NCBI GenBank assembly: GCA_014332815.1
Contig: JACSZT010000009.1
Location: 118,156-182,155 of the forward strand
Source of the DNA: Weissella confusa
GTDB taxonomy: Bacteria > Bacillota > Bacilli > Lactobacillales > Lactobacillaceae
Direction of reading: 5' to 3'
DNA length: 64,000 bases
Shown here: piece by piece, positions 26,187 through 37,670 of the stretch
Layout of the letters: every line of letters starts with the position of its first letter
How positions within the stretch are numbered: position 1 is the first letter of the stretch
Position numbers and translations under genes: made by a program
Notes under the pieces: model-generated
The model's database searches: none
Seen by the model: only the letters and a program-made list of their open reading frames with translations
What the model was told of the DNA's origin: nothing

Positions 26187-27374
26187 CGTTGGCTAGCAAG
26201 CTGAAGTACTACCCAGCAATGGCAGCAACTTTGGATGACAAAAAGGGAATTGCTGATTTACAAGTTGGTGCATATTTTACTCCATACGGATAATAAGAAT
26301 TTCGTTATCATTTTTAAAGACAAAAACAGGATAATCCCGCATGAGGTATGGAAGAAACCTTATAAAGTATGGTATTATCTTAAATACCAATTGGTGGGTT
26401 GCCACTTTACGACAACTTCAAATCCGACTCAGATTTAAAGCCTGTTTTAGCTCAGTTTGGTAAGTTACCACTGGCATTGCGACGTTCAGTGTCAGAAATT
26501 GTGTGGTCACCAACGGATCAAAACAAACAACGACTTGAGTTATTTATGAATGATGGTAATGAAGTGTTGATCAGTGCTGATGTGCACCAGGCTGATTATT
26601 TCAGTCACACAGCTGAAGAGCGCAATCCACAAATTGCGGGACTTAAATTTGAACTTAGAGCTGACAATACAATCGAAGTTAAGGTGAATGAGATTGTTAA
26701 AGTCGGCTACGTGAAATCGAATGATCATTATTATCCGATTTTGGCGAATGGTAAGATGTTGAAAGATGGTGAAGTGAACCAACCACTGCTGTTCCCGTAT
26801 GAACGGGCGGCAATTCTTTCAGCACTTGGACTAACGGTCCTGGCAGGAATTCTAATCTACCTCATGTCACCGCTTAGTCAGGTCATGCATTATAAGGTAG
26901 TTGGTTCAGAAAGCCTTAGTGCTGATACGGTCTTAGATGCAGCCCAGCTAAAAGTGGGGCAACCGTTGCTAACGACGATTCAGGCACACTTAGATGCATT
27001 GTTGTCGGAAGATGACTGGCCATCATTGCCAACGCGCCAGTCGAAAGAAAAAAAGGCTCGTCGTGAATTAAAACTAACGCGTCGGTTGCGTGAAACGTTT
27101 GCTGAAGAACCGGAAACAAGTGACGAAGAAGAGATTGAAGTAGAACCAGAACAAGAACAAGAACCCGTAAATGCTGACGATCACTTGATGACGCACGATG
27201 ATCAACGTGCGGCTATGGCTAAGGCAGCCAAGGAATTGGGTGTGCCTGATGCGGCAGACCAATTCATCAAGTTGATTAAAACAGTTATTAAATAAGATAA
27301 GTAACGATTGGAAAGGAGGCATATGATGGCCAAAGAAAATGAATCAAAGCCGAAAGGAACAAAATCTAGTGATA
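26187..27374 (+). CDS. ftsQ: Cell division protein FtsQ/DivIB
   Basis: Start ATG 27326 (an ATG at 27323 is also possible; GAAAGGAGG upstream), stop 26293, 315 aa. Highly charged cytoplasmic N-terminus ([14 protein letters not shown]), one transmembrane helix ([17 protein letters not shown]), POTRA-like [19 protein letters not shown], beta domain, and C-terminal [14 protein letters not shown]. Part of the FtsQ-FtsL-FtsB complex. Lies between murG and ftsA. Confidence 0.92.
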
Positions 27375-28364
27375 ATGTTGATTTGGTTGTTGGTCGTGCC
27401 GGAGCGACAAGTTTGGCCGAACAAACGGCATTGGGTAAGCCAATGGTTTTGATTCCAAGTCCATATGTGACGAACGATCACCAAACGAAAAATGCACGTA
27501 GCTTGGTTGAAGCTGGAGCAGCGGAAATGATTACTGAAGAATCACTTTCAGGCACAACGTTGTTCGGCACAAAACAAGGGGCCTTGAAGTTGAACAAGGC
27601 CATGGTTGCCGGCATGTCAAAGTTTGCTAACCGCCCATACCAAGTCATCTTCGTTACGGGTGGCAAGCGTTATGATGACGTGCAAGCAGATTTGCGTGCT
27701 GGTGGGGTCGTACCAGCTGAGAACGTTGCTGTGGTACCTTACATCGGCAACATGCCACAATTGATGCCAGGGACAAATAAGTTCTTGGCACGTCATGTGA
27801 CAAAGGTCGGGGTTGCTTTTCCAGCAGCCCTACCAGCCTTCAAGGAGGGCTTGGCAACGGTTGTTGGGAACCCACGTGCCCAAGAAGTTGTTAATGGCGA
27901 AGGTTCATTTGACTGGGACACATTGCACTTGTCAGCAGATAAGCCAACGGTTTTGATTTTCGGTGGCTATCGCTCATTGTCACTTGATAACGTGAAGACG
28001 GTCTATCTTTTCTTGACGGCTACTCGCAAGGCCAAGAAGATGTTGGAAGACTTTAAGCCGGATGTTGTCGTTGGAACCGGTGGATACGTTTCTGGTCCAG
28101 TTCTATATGCTGCACAACAACTTAAGATTCCAACGGTTATTCACGAACAAAATTCTGTTGTCGGCGCGGAGATAGATATGCGTATTGTTGTTTCAGGTGG
28201 TGGAACTGGGGGACACATTTACCCAGCGCTAGCTACGGTTAAGCAATTGAAGCAATTGGAACCTGAGACCGAGGTACTGTACATCGGTGGTGAACGTGGC
28301 TTGGAAAAGTCAATCGTGCCAGAAGCCGGGTTCGACTTTAAGGCTTTGGCAGTGCAAGGATTTA
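27177..28364 (+). CDS. murG: UDP-GlcNAc:lipid I N-acetylglucosaminyltransferase MurG
   Basis: Makes lipid II at the inner membrane face. Start ATG 28178, 2 nt after the murD stop; stop 27295; 365 aa. Motifs: [16 protein letters not shown] at the N-terminus, [16 protein letters not shown] and IHEQNSVV in block 27969-28166, and the UDP-binding [19 protein letters not shown] in block 27375-27572. Confidence 0.95.
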
Positions 28365-29750
28365 TTTGGTGAGGCACTTGGTATTGAAGTTGTTCATGCT
28401 GAGGATGCGCCACATGCGGTTGAACCAGCTTTTGAATTAAGTGAGCCAGGTGACATTATTTTGCTATCACCAGCCGCAGCCTCATGGGATCAATTCCCTA
28501 ATTTTGAAACACGTGGTGATTTGTTCGTTGCAGCTGTTAAGGCACACAGCGAAGGAAAGTAGCGACGCCAAGTTTATAACGATTCAAAGGCTACTGATAT
28601 CGAAGCAACTGAAATGGCATTATCAGGATTTAAGGCACCGGTTGTGTTGTTAGCTGGTGGCTTAGATCGTGGAGATGACCAAATGCGTTTGCTTGCAGCG
28701 ATGAAGCCACACGTTAAGGCTTTGGTTGTCTTTGGACAAACAGCAGATAAGGTGGCTGCACATGGTACGTTGTACTTCCGTGGTGAAGCGATTATGCAAG
28801 CTAACCAACTCGGCGTACCAGGCGATCACAACGTCGAAAACGCATTGGTTGCAATTGCTGTTGGTAAGTTGATGAATGTGCCAAACAATCAAATTGCGAT
28901 GACATTGCGTCAATTCGGTGGAGTTGAACACCGTTTGCAATATGTTGGCACGTTTGAACCATCTCACTTGGATTACCATGGCACGCGCGAGAACTATGTC
29001 GCAGCTAAGATGGGTATCACGAAGAATCAAACTTCCGATGATTTCTTGGTGATTAACGTTGACCGTGAAGAATGGGTTGAATTGTCAATGCAAACGGCAG
29101 CGACGGTTGTCCCAGTTTCACGTCAAAACGTGAGTCAAGAAGGTGCTTACGAACTACAGATGATTGCAGCTGTGCTACGTACACAAGCGGATGACGAACA
29201 CGCTGTTGTCGTCGCAGGAAATATCGGTACGCCGGTTAGTGAAGTTGCACCAACGTTGCGTGCAACCGATACACTTGTCACAGAGCTCTCATCATTCCAA
29301 TTGATGGGGATGCCAACGGCCAAGCCAAACATCGCGATTATCACAAACATTTTTCCGACGGAGCAAACTGACGCGTTGTTAGCTGACGTTGACTTAATTG
29401 TTAAGAATCCAGGTATTCCATACCGTATTCCAGTATTGGTTGCCGCGCAGGAAGCTGGTATTCCAATCTTTGTTGAAGTTGCGATGGCACAACGCTACAT
29501 CAAGGGAACTTGGATTGCGCTAACGGGTTCAAATGGTAAGACGACGACTACTTGGAACGCCCCGCGTACATAACTTTTTAAAGGGGATCTGATCATGAGT
29601 AAGCATGTTTTGGTAATTGGCTTTGCACGTTCTGGGGCAGCCGTTGCGTCTTTGTTGTTGAATGAAGGTGCGCAAGTGACAGTTTCAGACCCAAAATTGG
29701 ATTTGACGGATGAACGCGTTGTTGCTTTGCAAGCGCAAGGTGTTGTGTTC
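28167..29750 (+). CDS. murD: UDP-N-acetylmuramoylalanine--D-glutamate ligase
   Basis: Start ATG 29595 after AAAGGGGATC, stop 28175, 450 aa. N-terminal Rossmann-like [20 protein letters not shown] loop [11 protein letters not shown] at about 29521, central SSFQLMGM and C-terminal [10 protein letters not shown]. Adds D-Glu to UDP-MurNAc-L-Ala in the cytoplasm. Between mraY and murG. Confidence 0.95.
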
Positions 29751-30938
29751 CCAATTCACCACAGCTTTGAAAAGGGTGGATTGACTGGTAACACAGATAA
29801 GCCATGGAATGAATGGCAGGTGGATACATTCTTCTGGGCAGTTGGATTGATTGCTGCGGTTTTGTATCTTGTGATTTTTAAGTAAATCATCATTCACTAA
29901 AACACATATCAAGTCGTTAAACAACTTTTTGCATTATGCAAACGTGCGGACCACTATCCAGCCTCAATTTTCATGGGTGATACCGGATCATTGGCGTTGG
30001 GTGCCGGCTTAGCGATGAACTCACTTGTCTTGCACCATGAGTGGTCATTGTTGTTGATTGGCTTCGTCTTCATGGTTGAGACCTTGACGGTTATGATTCA
30101 AGTTACAATCTATCACTTCTTTAAGAAGCGTATTTTCTTGATGACGTACACGTTGTTCACGATTTTCTGGCTTGTGGGTTGGTCAAATGCCACAAACTTG
30201 ACGGATGGTTTGGACGGCTTGGCATCTGGTACAGCGATTATTGCTTACGTTGCATACTTGATTATCGCGTTCGTTCAAGGTGACATGACGATGGTCTTGT
30301 TGGATGCATTGATGATTGGGGCATTGCTTGGATTCTTGGTCTTTATTGTGTTTGCTTTGGTTGGTGCCTTTGATGACAGTATCAAGGTCTTTAATCACCG
30401 TGATGAGGGACTACGTTTCTTGCCAAAGCTATTTTCACAAATTGCGGCAGCGTTGCTAGCAGTAGCTGTGCTATTCTTGGGTCACTTTGACTTCACGTTG
30501 GATTTGCCATTTAATTTGGGTAGCATCAACAGTATCATCGTTCGGAATTGGTTCAAGAAAATTAAGGTGCAACAATTAGTGATGCGCTCAGGTGAAAATG
30601 GACCAGATCACGCTGCTAAGGCTGGAACACCTACTATGGGTGGTGCAGGATTTATTCCGGTAGTTATTATCGGCTTTATTATCTTGGCCTTTGCAACGGG
30701 TGCTAATGCGTCAACTGGTTGGGCAACGTTGATTGCAATCTGGGGATGGTTTTGTGGCAACGCAATCCATTAACCCTGATACACAATTGGCTGATGGCTA
30801 TCATGAAATAACAGTTGAGTTTAAAAACGCGAAAGCGGAATAAATAAGGGTTTATAAGAGAGGAGAAGTCAAATGTCGACTTTGTTACTCGGACTATTGG
30901 TGGGGTTGATTGCAACAATCATCGTAGTACCGCGTTTG
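29751..30938 (+). CDS. mraY: Phospho-N-acetylmuramoyl-pentapeptide transferase MraY
   Basis: Start ATG 30873 after GAGAGGAGAAG, stop 29885, 330 aa, multi-pass membrane enzyme that makes lipid I. Motifs: [11 protein letters not shown] in block 30543-30740, catalytic Asp-rich GAFDDSIKV in block 30345-30542, [15 protein letters not shown] in block 30147-30344, [11 protein letters not shown] in block 29949-30146. Confidence 0.95.
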
Positions 30939-33116
30939 CGCGAACTTGACGCCATTAGTTATGGGTGATGGGGACACTATTAAGCAACAAACGCCAGCAG
31001 GCGGACAGAAGTCGTTGACTAACCAACGTGTATTCTTGAATACGGGTAAAAATATTGCCGTACCAGACATGCACGGTTGGTCGAAGAGTGATGTCCTCGC
31101 GTGGGCAAAGTTAGCTGATATCAAACCAATTATTAATTACATTGTGACAAAGGAGCCACAACAAAATACGGAGAATATTGCTAAAGATATGTCAGATATG
31201 TTCATTACGGTTATGCAGCAAGCTTTGCAGAGCTCGGATGAGGATAATAAAGTGGTTGTCAGTGCAGACCAACAAGTGACTGTTCCGACAGTTGTTGGTG
31301 GCTCAACTGCCGAGGCGGAAAAAGAAGTTGCTGCCCGTAAGCAGTTGGAAGATGTTATCTATTCAGAGTACGGATTGGGTAAGGCGTATGCCATTCCAGA
31401 TGTACGAACAACTGGTAAATCTGGAACTGCTCAAATTGCGACGTCAACTGGTTATTCAACACCAGGAGATAATAATCATGAAATTCATTCGTGGATGGGA
31501 ATGGCACCATCTGATGATCCAAGATATTTGATGAATACATCATATGGACAAGCAATTTCTGTGACGCCGTTGCAAATGATTCAGGCATATACAGCGATTG
31601 CCGGTAACGGTGAGGAAATTCAACCACATTTGGTGGAAAAGGTGGTTGATCCGAACTCCAAGAAAGTTGTTTATCAGGCTAAGCGAAAGGTAGTTTCAAA
31701 GCCGATTAAAAAGTCAACGGCGGAAGCTACACAAGGCTGGGGAACAATCACGTATGCACGTGGAATCGCTGAATCATCTAACGTTGCAATGGCTTTGACC
31801 GAGCAAAAGATGGGCGCCGAAACCTGGCAGAATTACATCAAGAAATTCCGCTTTTTGAAGTCAACAAAATCTGATTTGCCTAACGAAGAAACGGGTATGA
31901 TGCAATTTAAGTATCCGATTGAACAGGCATTTAACGCAACGACCGGTGATGGTATTGGCGATTATTGGACGAACGAAATTTCTGAATCGGTGTATGAACC
32001 AGGATCTGTCATGAAGGGTATCACGTTGGCAGCGGCCATTGATACTGATAATTGGAATGGCGATGCTTATTACCAATCAGGAACCTTGAAAATTGGTGAC
32101 AAGGCAGTTACTGATTGGAATAATGGCGAAGATACAAGTGTCTCAAAGGAAGACCAATCTGCTAAAAACGGGTATGATATTTATACAACCATAAATACAA
32201 AACTCCAGACGACGCTCGAAGATAAGATGCAGAATTTGTATGATGATATGAAGCCAAAGTCTGCATTGGCGATTCTTTTGGACACGCAGACTGGTAATAT
32301 TGTGGCGACGACGCAACGACCTTCACCTGGCATTACCTTTACGAATAGTGCGTCTCGCTTCTATCCAAATGGCGTGTTTGCATCTAATGTCATTGGTTAT
32401 ACGACTGAAAAGAACGATGAGAAAACCGGCACACGTACAATTGCTGGTTTGATGGGAATCGAGCAAAAGTATAACAAGCAATTGACAGGTAAGGCTGGTG
32501 TTAAGTCGACTTCAATTGATAGTGGAAAGCCGGCCTACGTTAAGCCAAGTCAGGATGAAACGGTTGCTAAACAATTGTCAGGTATTTTGGGTGGCGAACC
32601 AAAGCATTATGTCGATACCCTAAAAAAGGGGCGTGCAAACAAATTAAAGCAAGTCCAGTTTGGTGCTCGCGGATTGAAAATCGACTCGCAAACCTATAAG
32701 AAGATTATGGCTTTGAAAATTCGTTTTTCTTATGTTGCCATCACAAAAGATGTGAAGGGGCATAAGTTAAACGAAGCCGCTCAACTCATTTATCGAAGTC
32801 AGAACACGGTCCAACCCAAACGTGGGGAAATATTTGATTCTGTTGGAAATCCGTTAGCGGAAAATGCAACCACGTACACACTGGTTGCTATTATTGACGA
32901 TACACAAAAGACGAGTTCGATTTGACGAGCCCAAGTCGTTTGAACGATATTGCGGCTAAGAACGGATTGACACTTCAAAACCAAAACATAAGGAACGTGA
33001 AGTAGCATGGTGAAGAAACAGCGGATGCCAAAACGTAACCAATCGGATAAAAACAGTCGTATTACAGGCCTTGTGCTAGTAAGTACTATGTTACTGATTT
33101 TGGTTGTGTTGGGGGT
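30741..33116 (+). CDS. ftsI: Division-specific class B penicillin-binding protein (FtsI/PBP2x) with PASTA domains
   Basis: Start ATG 33007, 1 nt after the ftsL stop; stop 30843; 730 aa. N-terminal transmembrane helix, PBP dimerisation region ([19 protein letters not shown]), then transpeptidase motifs: SxxK as EPGSVMKGI (block 31929-32126), SxN as ESSNVAM (block 31731-31928), KSG as TTGKSGTAQ (block 31335-31532). Two PASTA units follow ([19 protein letters not shown], then [14 protein letters not shown]). Septal peptidoglycan cross-linking. Confidence 0.94.
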
Positions 33117-33512
33117 CATAAGCTAGAAAAGCCGGGCTTTAACGCTATCGATATCGCCTTTTGCGTGGCGACTGCTTTCGTAGTTGTCTTTATGGCGATG
33201 GTTGTCGTACACACGTCAAACCGAGCAGCAACAGCAAACTCACAATTGGCGACAACGTCAGCTTCCCTTGAAAAGGTACGTAATCAAAACAATGATTTGA
33301 AGCAAGAAGTAAGTGGAAGAAATGGCTAACAATCACCGCGCTCATTCAGCAAAGTTGCGCGTCATCGAACGACTACGATAGCATAGGCCGCCCATGATGG
33401 ACGGTGAAGAAAGGATCTGAACATCATGGATGCAATGCCAAATTACACGCACACAACGTCACCTCGCAAAGTTGATCAACCACAACAACGCCCACGCGTT
33501 CGTGTCGTTAAG
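32919..33512 (+). CDS. ftsL: Cell division protein FtsL
   Basis: Start ATG 33426, stop 33005, 123 aa. Basic cytoplasmic N-terminus ([17 protein letters not shown]), one transmembrane helix ([19 protein letters not shown]), then a coiled coil ([18 protein letters not shown]) and [17 protein letters not shown]. Type II membrane protein of the divisome between rsmH and ftsI. Called by topology plus position. Confidence 0.9.
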
Positions 33513-34502
33513 TGCACAAGCTTTGGATATGTTGAAGGTTGGTGGTCGCATTTCGGTCATCACTTTCCACTCACTTGAAGATCGCCTAGTTAAGACGATG
33601 TTTAAGGAAAAGACGGCAGTTCCTGAATTGCCAGCTGGCTTGCCAATCATTCCGGATGAGATGCAACCTGATTATAAACTCGTGACGCGTAAGCCAATCT
33701 TACCTTCAGAGTTCGCTAAGCAAATTGCTCGTGCGATTGAACGCCAACGTGAAATTCAACCAATCGAAACAACGTTTGAATTGGTTGAAGTCATCAAGTC
33801 AGCAATTCCTGCAGCGGCTCGCCGAACGGGTGGTCATCCGGCCAAGCGTTCATTCCAAGCCATTCGAATTGCCGTGAATGATGAATTGGGTGTGGTTGAA
33901 GAATCACTTGAAATTGATGGTATCGTTTACGATTTGGGTGTTTCATCACCACAATTCGATGATGGACAACGTGGCTTTTCATATAACTATGATGCCCCAC
34001 TTGATATGCGCATGAATCAATCACAAGAATTGACGGCGCGTACAGTAGTGAATGAGTGGGATTTCCACGACTTACTACGTATCTTGTCACGTTACGGTGA
34101 AGAAAACACGTTGGGTGGCGGTGGTCATTCACAGTTGTTAGCGAGTCGTTTGACGACCGGAAAGCTTTGGTCATTTGATCAAGACATTACGGCAATTAAC
34201 TATAATAAAGAACATTTGGCTACTGAGTTGGCTGAAGGCAAGGTCGCTTTCATTCAAAACAATTTCCGCAATTTGCGCGATGCACTTGCTGAAGTTGGCG
34301 TAACTTGAAGAAGAAACTGCAGAGAATTTTGATGACATTGCTGATGGGTTGGAAGATTTAGGCTTCTAACGGCAATGGTTTGAGACAAACTAGAAAGGTC
34401 GAACAGGCAATTACATATGACGGAGTTCAATCACGTAACCGTATTGCTTAACGAAGCAATTGATAATTTAAATGTTAAGCCAGACGGAACATATGTTGAT
34501 GC
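33315..34502 (+). CDS. rsmH: 16S rRNA (cytosine-1402-N4)-methyltransferase RsmH
   Basis: Start ATG 34417, 48 nt after the mraZ stop; stop 33381; 314 aa. SAM-binding [30 protein letters not shown] (block 33909-34106), [14 protein letters not shown] (block 33513-33710), and the C-terminal [16 protein letters not shown]. Methylates C1402 of 16S rRNA. Second gene of the dcw cluster. Confidence 0.95.
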
Positions 34503-34898
34503 TGCCAGAAACGAATGCCAAGGCGCGCCAATTTAAGCGTTTTGTCTTCGGTGGTGCGACAGAAGTTGAATTCGACAAGCAGGGTCGTGTGAACCTATCA
34601 CCAACCTTGCGTGAATACGCAAATATCGATAAGGATGTCACGGTCTTTGGTTTGGGTGATGATACATTCGAACTTTGGAGTGCCGAGAAGTGGCAAGCTT
34701 AAATAAATTGAAAGGGGGTATCGCCGATGTTCATGGGAACTTACCAACACACGTTGGATACTAAGAACCGGTTGATTATCCCCGCAAAATTCCGTAATCA
34801 GTTGGGTGAATCCTTTGTGATTACACGTTGGATGGATCATTCACTACGTGCTTACACAATGCAAGGCTGGGAAGATTTTTCAACTAAGATTAACGCAT
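34305..34898 (+). CDS. mraZ: Transcriptional regulator MraZ
   Basis: Start ATG 34727 after AAAGGGGGTATC, stop 34369, 144 aa. Two AbrB-like swapped halves: [20 protein letters not shown] in the first block and [19 protein letters not shown] in the second, then the acidic tail [18 protein letters not shown]. Represses its own dcw operon by binding TGGGN-type direct repeats, which lie directly upstream. Confidence 0.95.
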
Positions 34899-35294
34899 CA
34901 AAGTTATTCGAAAACTTGTAAAGTGACTGTTAAAAAGGAGCGTTAAGCCCGGTGTAATAGGCTTTTGAACCCTAAAATACACCATATATCCCAGTGGTAG
35001 AACGTGGGGGTAGGTGGTGGAAGGTGGGAGATTGTGGTAAATTAAATGTATTGAAATGTCGACTATTCTCAATACGCCACAGCACCTGAAATTGCTACGA
35101 AAGTGATGGCGGCTATTAGGACGTGTTGCTGGGGTCGGTGGAGATGTCGCCCATTTTTGAACAAATTCCCACCACTTTCCACCACCTAATCTTCCCACCC
35201 ACTGTCCCCCACCTCCCACCATCTTCATAAGTAAGGTGTAACCGTTGGTATATCAAGGATTTGACCTTATAACCTTAAAAAATTCTTCATTTTC
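34899..35294 (+). promoter_or_regulatory. mraZ upstream region with two opposed 10-bp-periodic MraZ-box arrays
   Basis: GTGG occurs at 34994, 35004, 35014, 35024 and 35034, exactly every 10 bp, the form expected of MraZ operators. A second array on the other strand has CCAC at 35169, 35179, 35199 and 35209, also on a 10-bp register. In true order (35097-35294, then 34899-35096) the minus array comes first, about 160 bp upstream of the plus array. Together with 35455-35492 this makes a roughly 500-bp gene-free gap before mraZ. No CDS is supported in it. Confidence 0.72.
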
Positions 35295-35888
35295 TGCTAC
35301 TATTTGGCAGCTCTTTATTTCGTCATTGAGTTGTTCGCCTTTACACGCGGACAAGAAGAAGAAGTCGACATCGAGGATCAAATTCCAGTTGATGGCGGTT
35401 TCCGCGAAATTTAAATCAAAAAACGCGACCTTGGTTTCGAGGTCGCGTTTTTTTGTGTTCTGAAGCCCGAGTGGGGATTGTGCCCAATTACACTAGTACC
35501 GTTTGCAATTAACGAATCACCGTTGACAGCGAATGTTAAGATTATTTTTTCATTGTTTGTGGCAAACATGATTTTCAGTGCCATCGCGGGAGCTTTCTTG
35601 CGTAAGCGTGGTGCTTTCTGGTACCTGATGTTTGTGTGGCCACTGGTATTCTTAGTATCAGTCTGGCTACAATTAAACTCAGCGATGTATAGACTTGGTC
35701 CACGTATTTTGCGAGCCGAGACAGCACCGCTTTATGCGTTGAGCGCACTGAGTTACGCACTGGAGTTAGCACGTTAGAATTTTTAAGGTTAACATCGTTG
35801 CAGGGATGTTAAAAGGGGAATTGATATGAAACGTTTGAAAGAAGCGTGGGATTGGCGGTTCTGGATTTGGATGCCAATCTTGGGGTGG
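35295..35888 (+). CDS. Small membrane protein, DUF3397-like
   Basis: Start ATG 35826 after AAAAGGGGAATTGAT, stop 35414, 126 aa. About four hydrophobic segments ([64 protein letters not shown]) and an acidic tail (EEEVDIEDQIPVDG). Size and location next to mraZ match the DUF3397 family of Lactobacillales. Function unknown. Family call is by context and topology, not by a motif. Confidence 0.65.
35418..35454 (+). terminator. Terminator after the DUF3397-like gene
   Basis: Stem AAACGCGACC (35421-35430) pairs with GGTCGCGTTT (35441-35450), loop TTGGTTTCGA, then a T run. Confidence 0.92.
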
Positions 35889-36680
35889 CATTTGGTGCTA
35901 CCTGATGATATGGTTAAAATTGTTGCCTGGGAAGAGAGCGCTAAGCAGGGCGAAACAGCACAACTGGTGGCTCAGTTTAGTCGCTTGAATCCAGGTGATA
36001 AAATCGCCTTTTTGGTCGGACCTGAAGGTGGTTTAAAGGAAAGTGAGTTAGACTTGTTAACGAAGACGTTTGGCTTTGTGCCAGCGCAGCCTGAATTGGT
36101 AGTTCAAAAGGCAACTGAGTTAGGGGTTCACCACGTGATTATCGTGGAGACAGATTGGTCAGTCGTCCATTGGGGGATGAAAGCCGATAAAAAGCTGGCA
36201 CGTTTGCAAAAGATTGCCCAAGGCGCAGCTGAACAATCTCACCGTTTGCGTGTGCCGGATGTGACGTACGTTGAAAAACTACGTTATCATTTGATGACGG
36301 TTCTTCGTGGTAAAGAGGGCACGCAGGCAGAATTTGTGTATCCCGATCAACAAACGATGGTAGTGGCTGAAGTGATTCGTGTTGACGATGAAACGACAAC
36401 AATGCGCGTAGTTGAAGAAGTGACAACCGATGTTGAATTGCCGGTGGAGACAACAATCATCCTTGGCCTAGCTAAGGGTGATGTCAGGTATTTATGAAGA
36501 TAAGGCCCAAACGATTATTGCGAAGTTGGAAGAAAACGGCTATGCACTTGATGAGACGATGAAGCTTGGTGAATGGTATGGTTTGATTGCTCACCGTAAA
36601 AGCGAGGACGAATAATGCAACGTTATTTTTTGACTGAAGCGCCAACCGGTCAAGAATTTGTGCTACCAGAAGATGTTCAG
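35691..36680 (+). CDS. rsmE: 16S rRNA (uracil-1498-N3)-methyltransferase RsmE
   Basis: Start ATG 36615, overlapping the prmA stop by one base (TAATG); stop 35777; 248 aa. SPOUT-fold features: [19 protein letters not shown] (block 36087-36284), [18 protein letters not shown] (block 35889-36086) and [18 protein letters not shown] at the C-terminus. Translationally coupled to prmA. Confidence 0.93.
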
Positions 36681-37670
36681 CGTGGCTGTACGCTCAGCAC
36701 AAGGTAATCTGGACTTGAACCCAGTTGCCTCAGATATCCAGGTAATGGCAAGTGACTTGCTAAGTGACGTGCCAGCGCAAGAATTTGATATTGTTGTGGC
36801 TAACATGTTGGCTGAAGTGCTTGTGCCATTGATTCCACAAGTTGATAGCGTTTTGCGTCCTGGTGGTAAGTTCTTGTTCGAAAAGGTAATCGTACTGGAC
36901 CCAGGAATGGCCTTTGGAACTGGAACGCACCCAACGACGCGTTTGATGATGCAAGCGCTTGAAATTGTTGTACGTGGTGGTGAGCGTTTGCTTGACGTTG
37001 GAACTGGTTCAGGTGTTCTGGGGATTGCAGCGAAGTTGTTGGGTGCTGATAAGGTACTTGGTACTGATATTGATGAAGTTATCAATGATGTGCAAATGCG
37101 CGTGAACCAATTGGCGTCATTTGGGCTTGATGCAACGCCAGGTAAGGTGACGACCAGTGCTGTTAAGGACGAAGATTGGGCAACGGAGTGGCAAAAGTAT
37201 TACCACCCAGTTCGCGTGACACGTCATTTGACGGTTGTGCCTAAGTGGGAAGAGTACCAACCGGCCCAAGAAGGTCAAACTGAGGCTGTTGAAGCTGTCA
37301 GCAACATTTTGATGGAAGCCGGAGCAGAAGGTATCCAAATCGATGATGCGGCTGATGTGAACAGCTACGAGCCTGCCGATGCCACTGTGTGGGTTGACTG
37401 GGATGTGGTTGAACACCGTGAGTCAGGTGCGACGGTTGCTGGATATTTTGCAGAAGATGTTAATTTGCCCGATGTATTCCTGTTACGACTTCAGGTACGA
37501 CTAACTTGATGACGATCGTTACGGTCGACTAATTATTAGTTGTTAATTAAGAACGAGAGATACAACTGTATCTCTCGTTTTTTTGTGCAGCTTTATGTTA
37601 TTCTGTTGTTAAGACTATAACGAAGTGATGAGGAAGTGCTGATGAGTTGGCAAGAAATAATTGTTGAGAC
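36483..37670 (+). CDS. prmA: Ribosomal protein L11 methyltransferase
   Basis: Start ATG 37642, stop 36615, 317 aa. SAM-binding [20 protein letters not shown] and [18 protein letters not shown] (block 36879-37076), [15 protein letters not shown] (block 36681-36878), [18 protein letters not shown] (block 37077-37274). Methylates L11. First gene of the prmA-rsmE pair after pyk. Confidence 0.94.

Noticed and set aside
34994-35219. CRISPR-like array
   Set aside because: The 10-bp unit without unique spacers fits tandem operator boxes, not CRISPR repeats.
35097-35294. Small minus-strand ORF across the C-rich stretch (34890-35228) as a gene
   Set aside because: Its low-complexity Gly/Trp-rich product reflects the 10-bp MraZ-box repeats, and it crosses a block joint.
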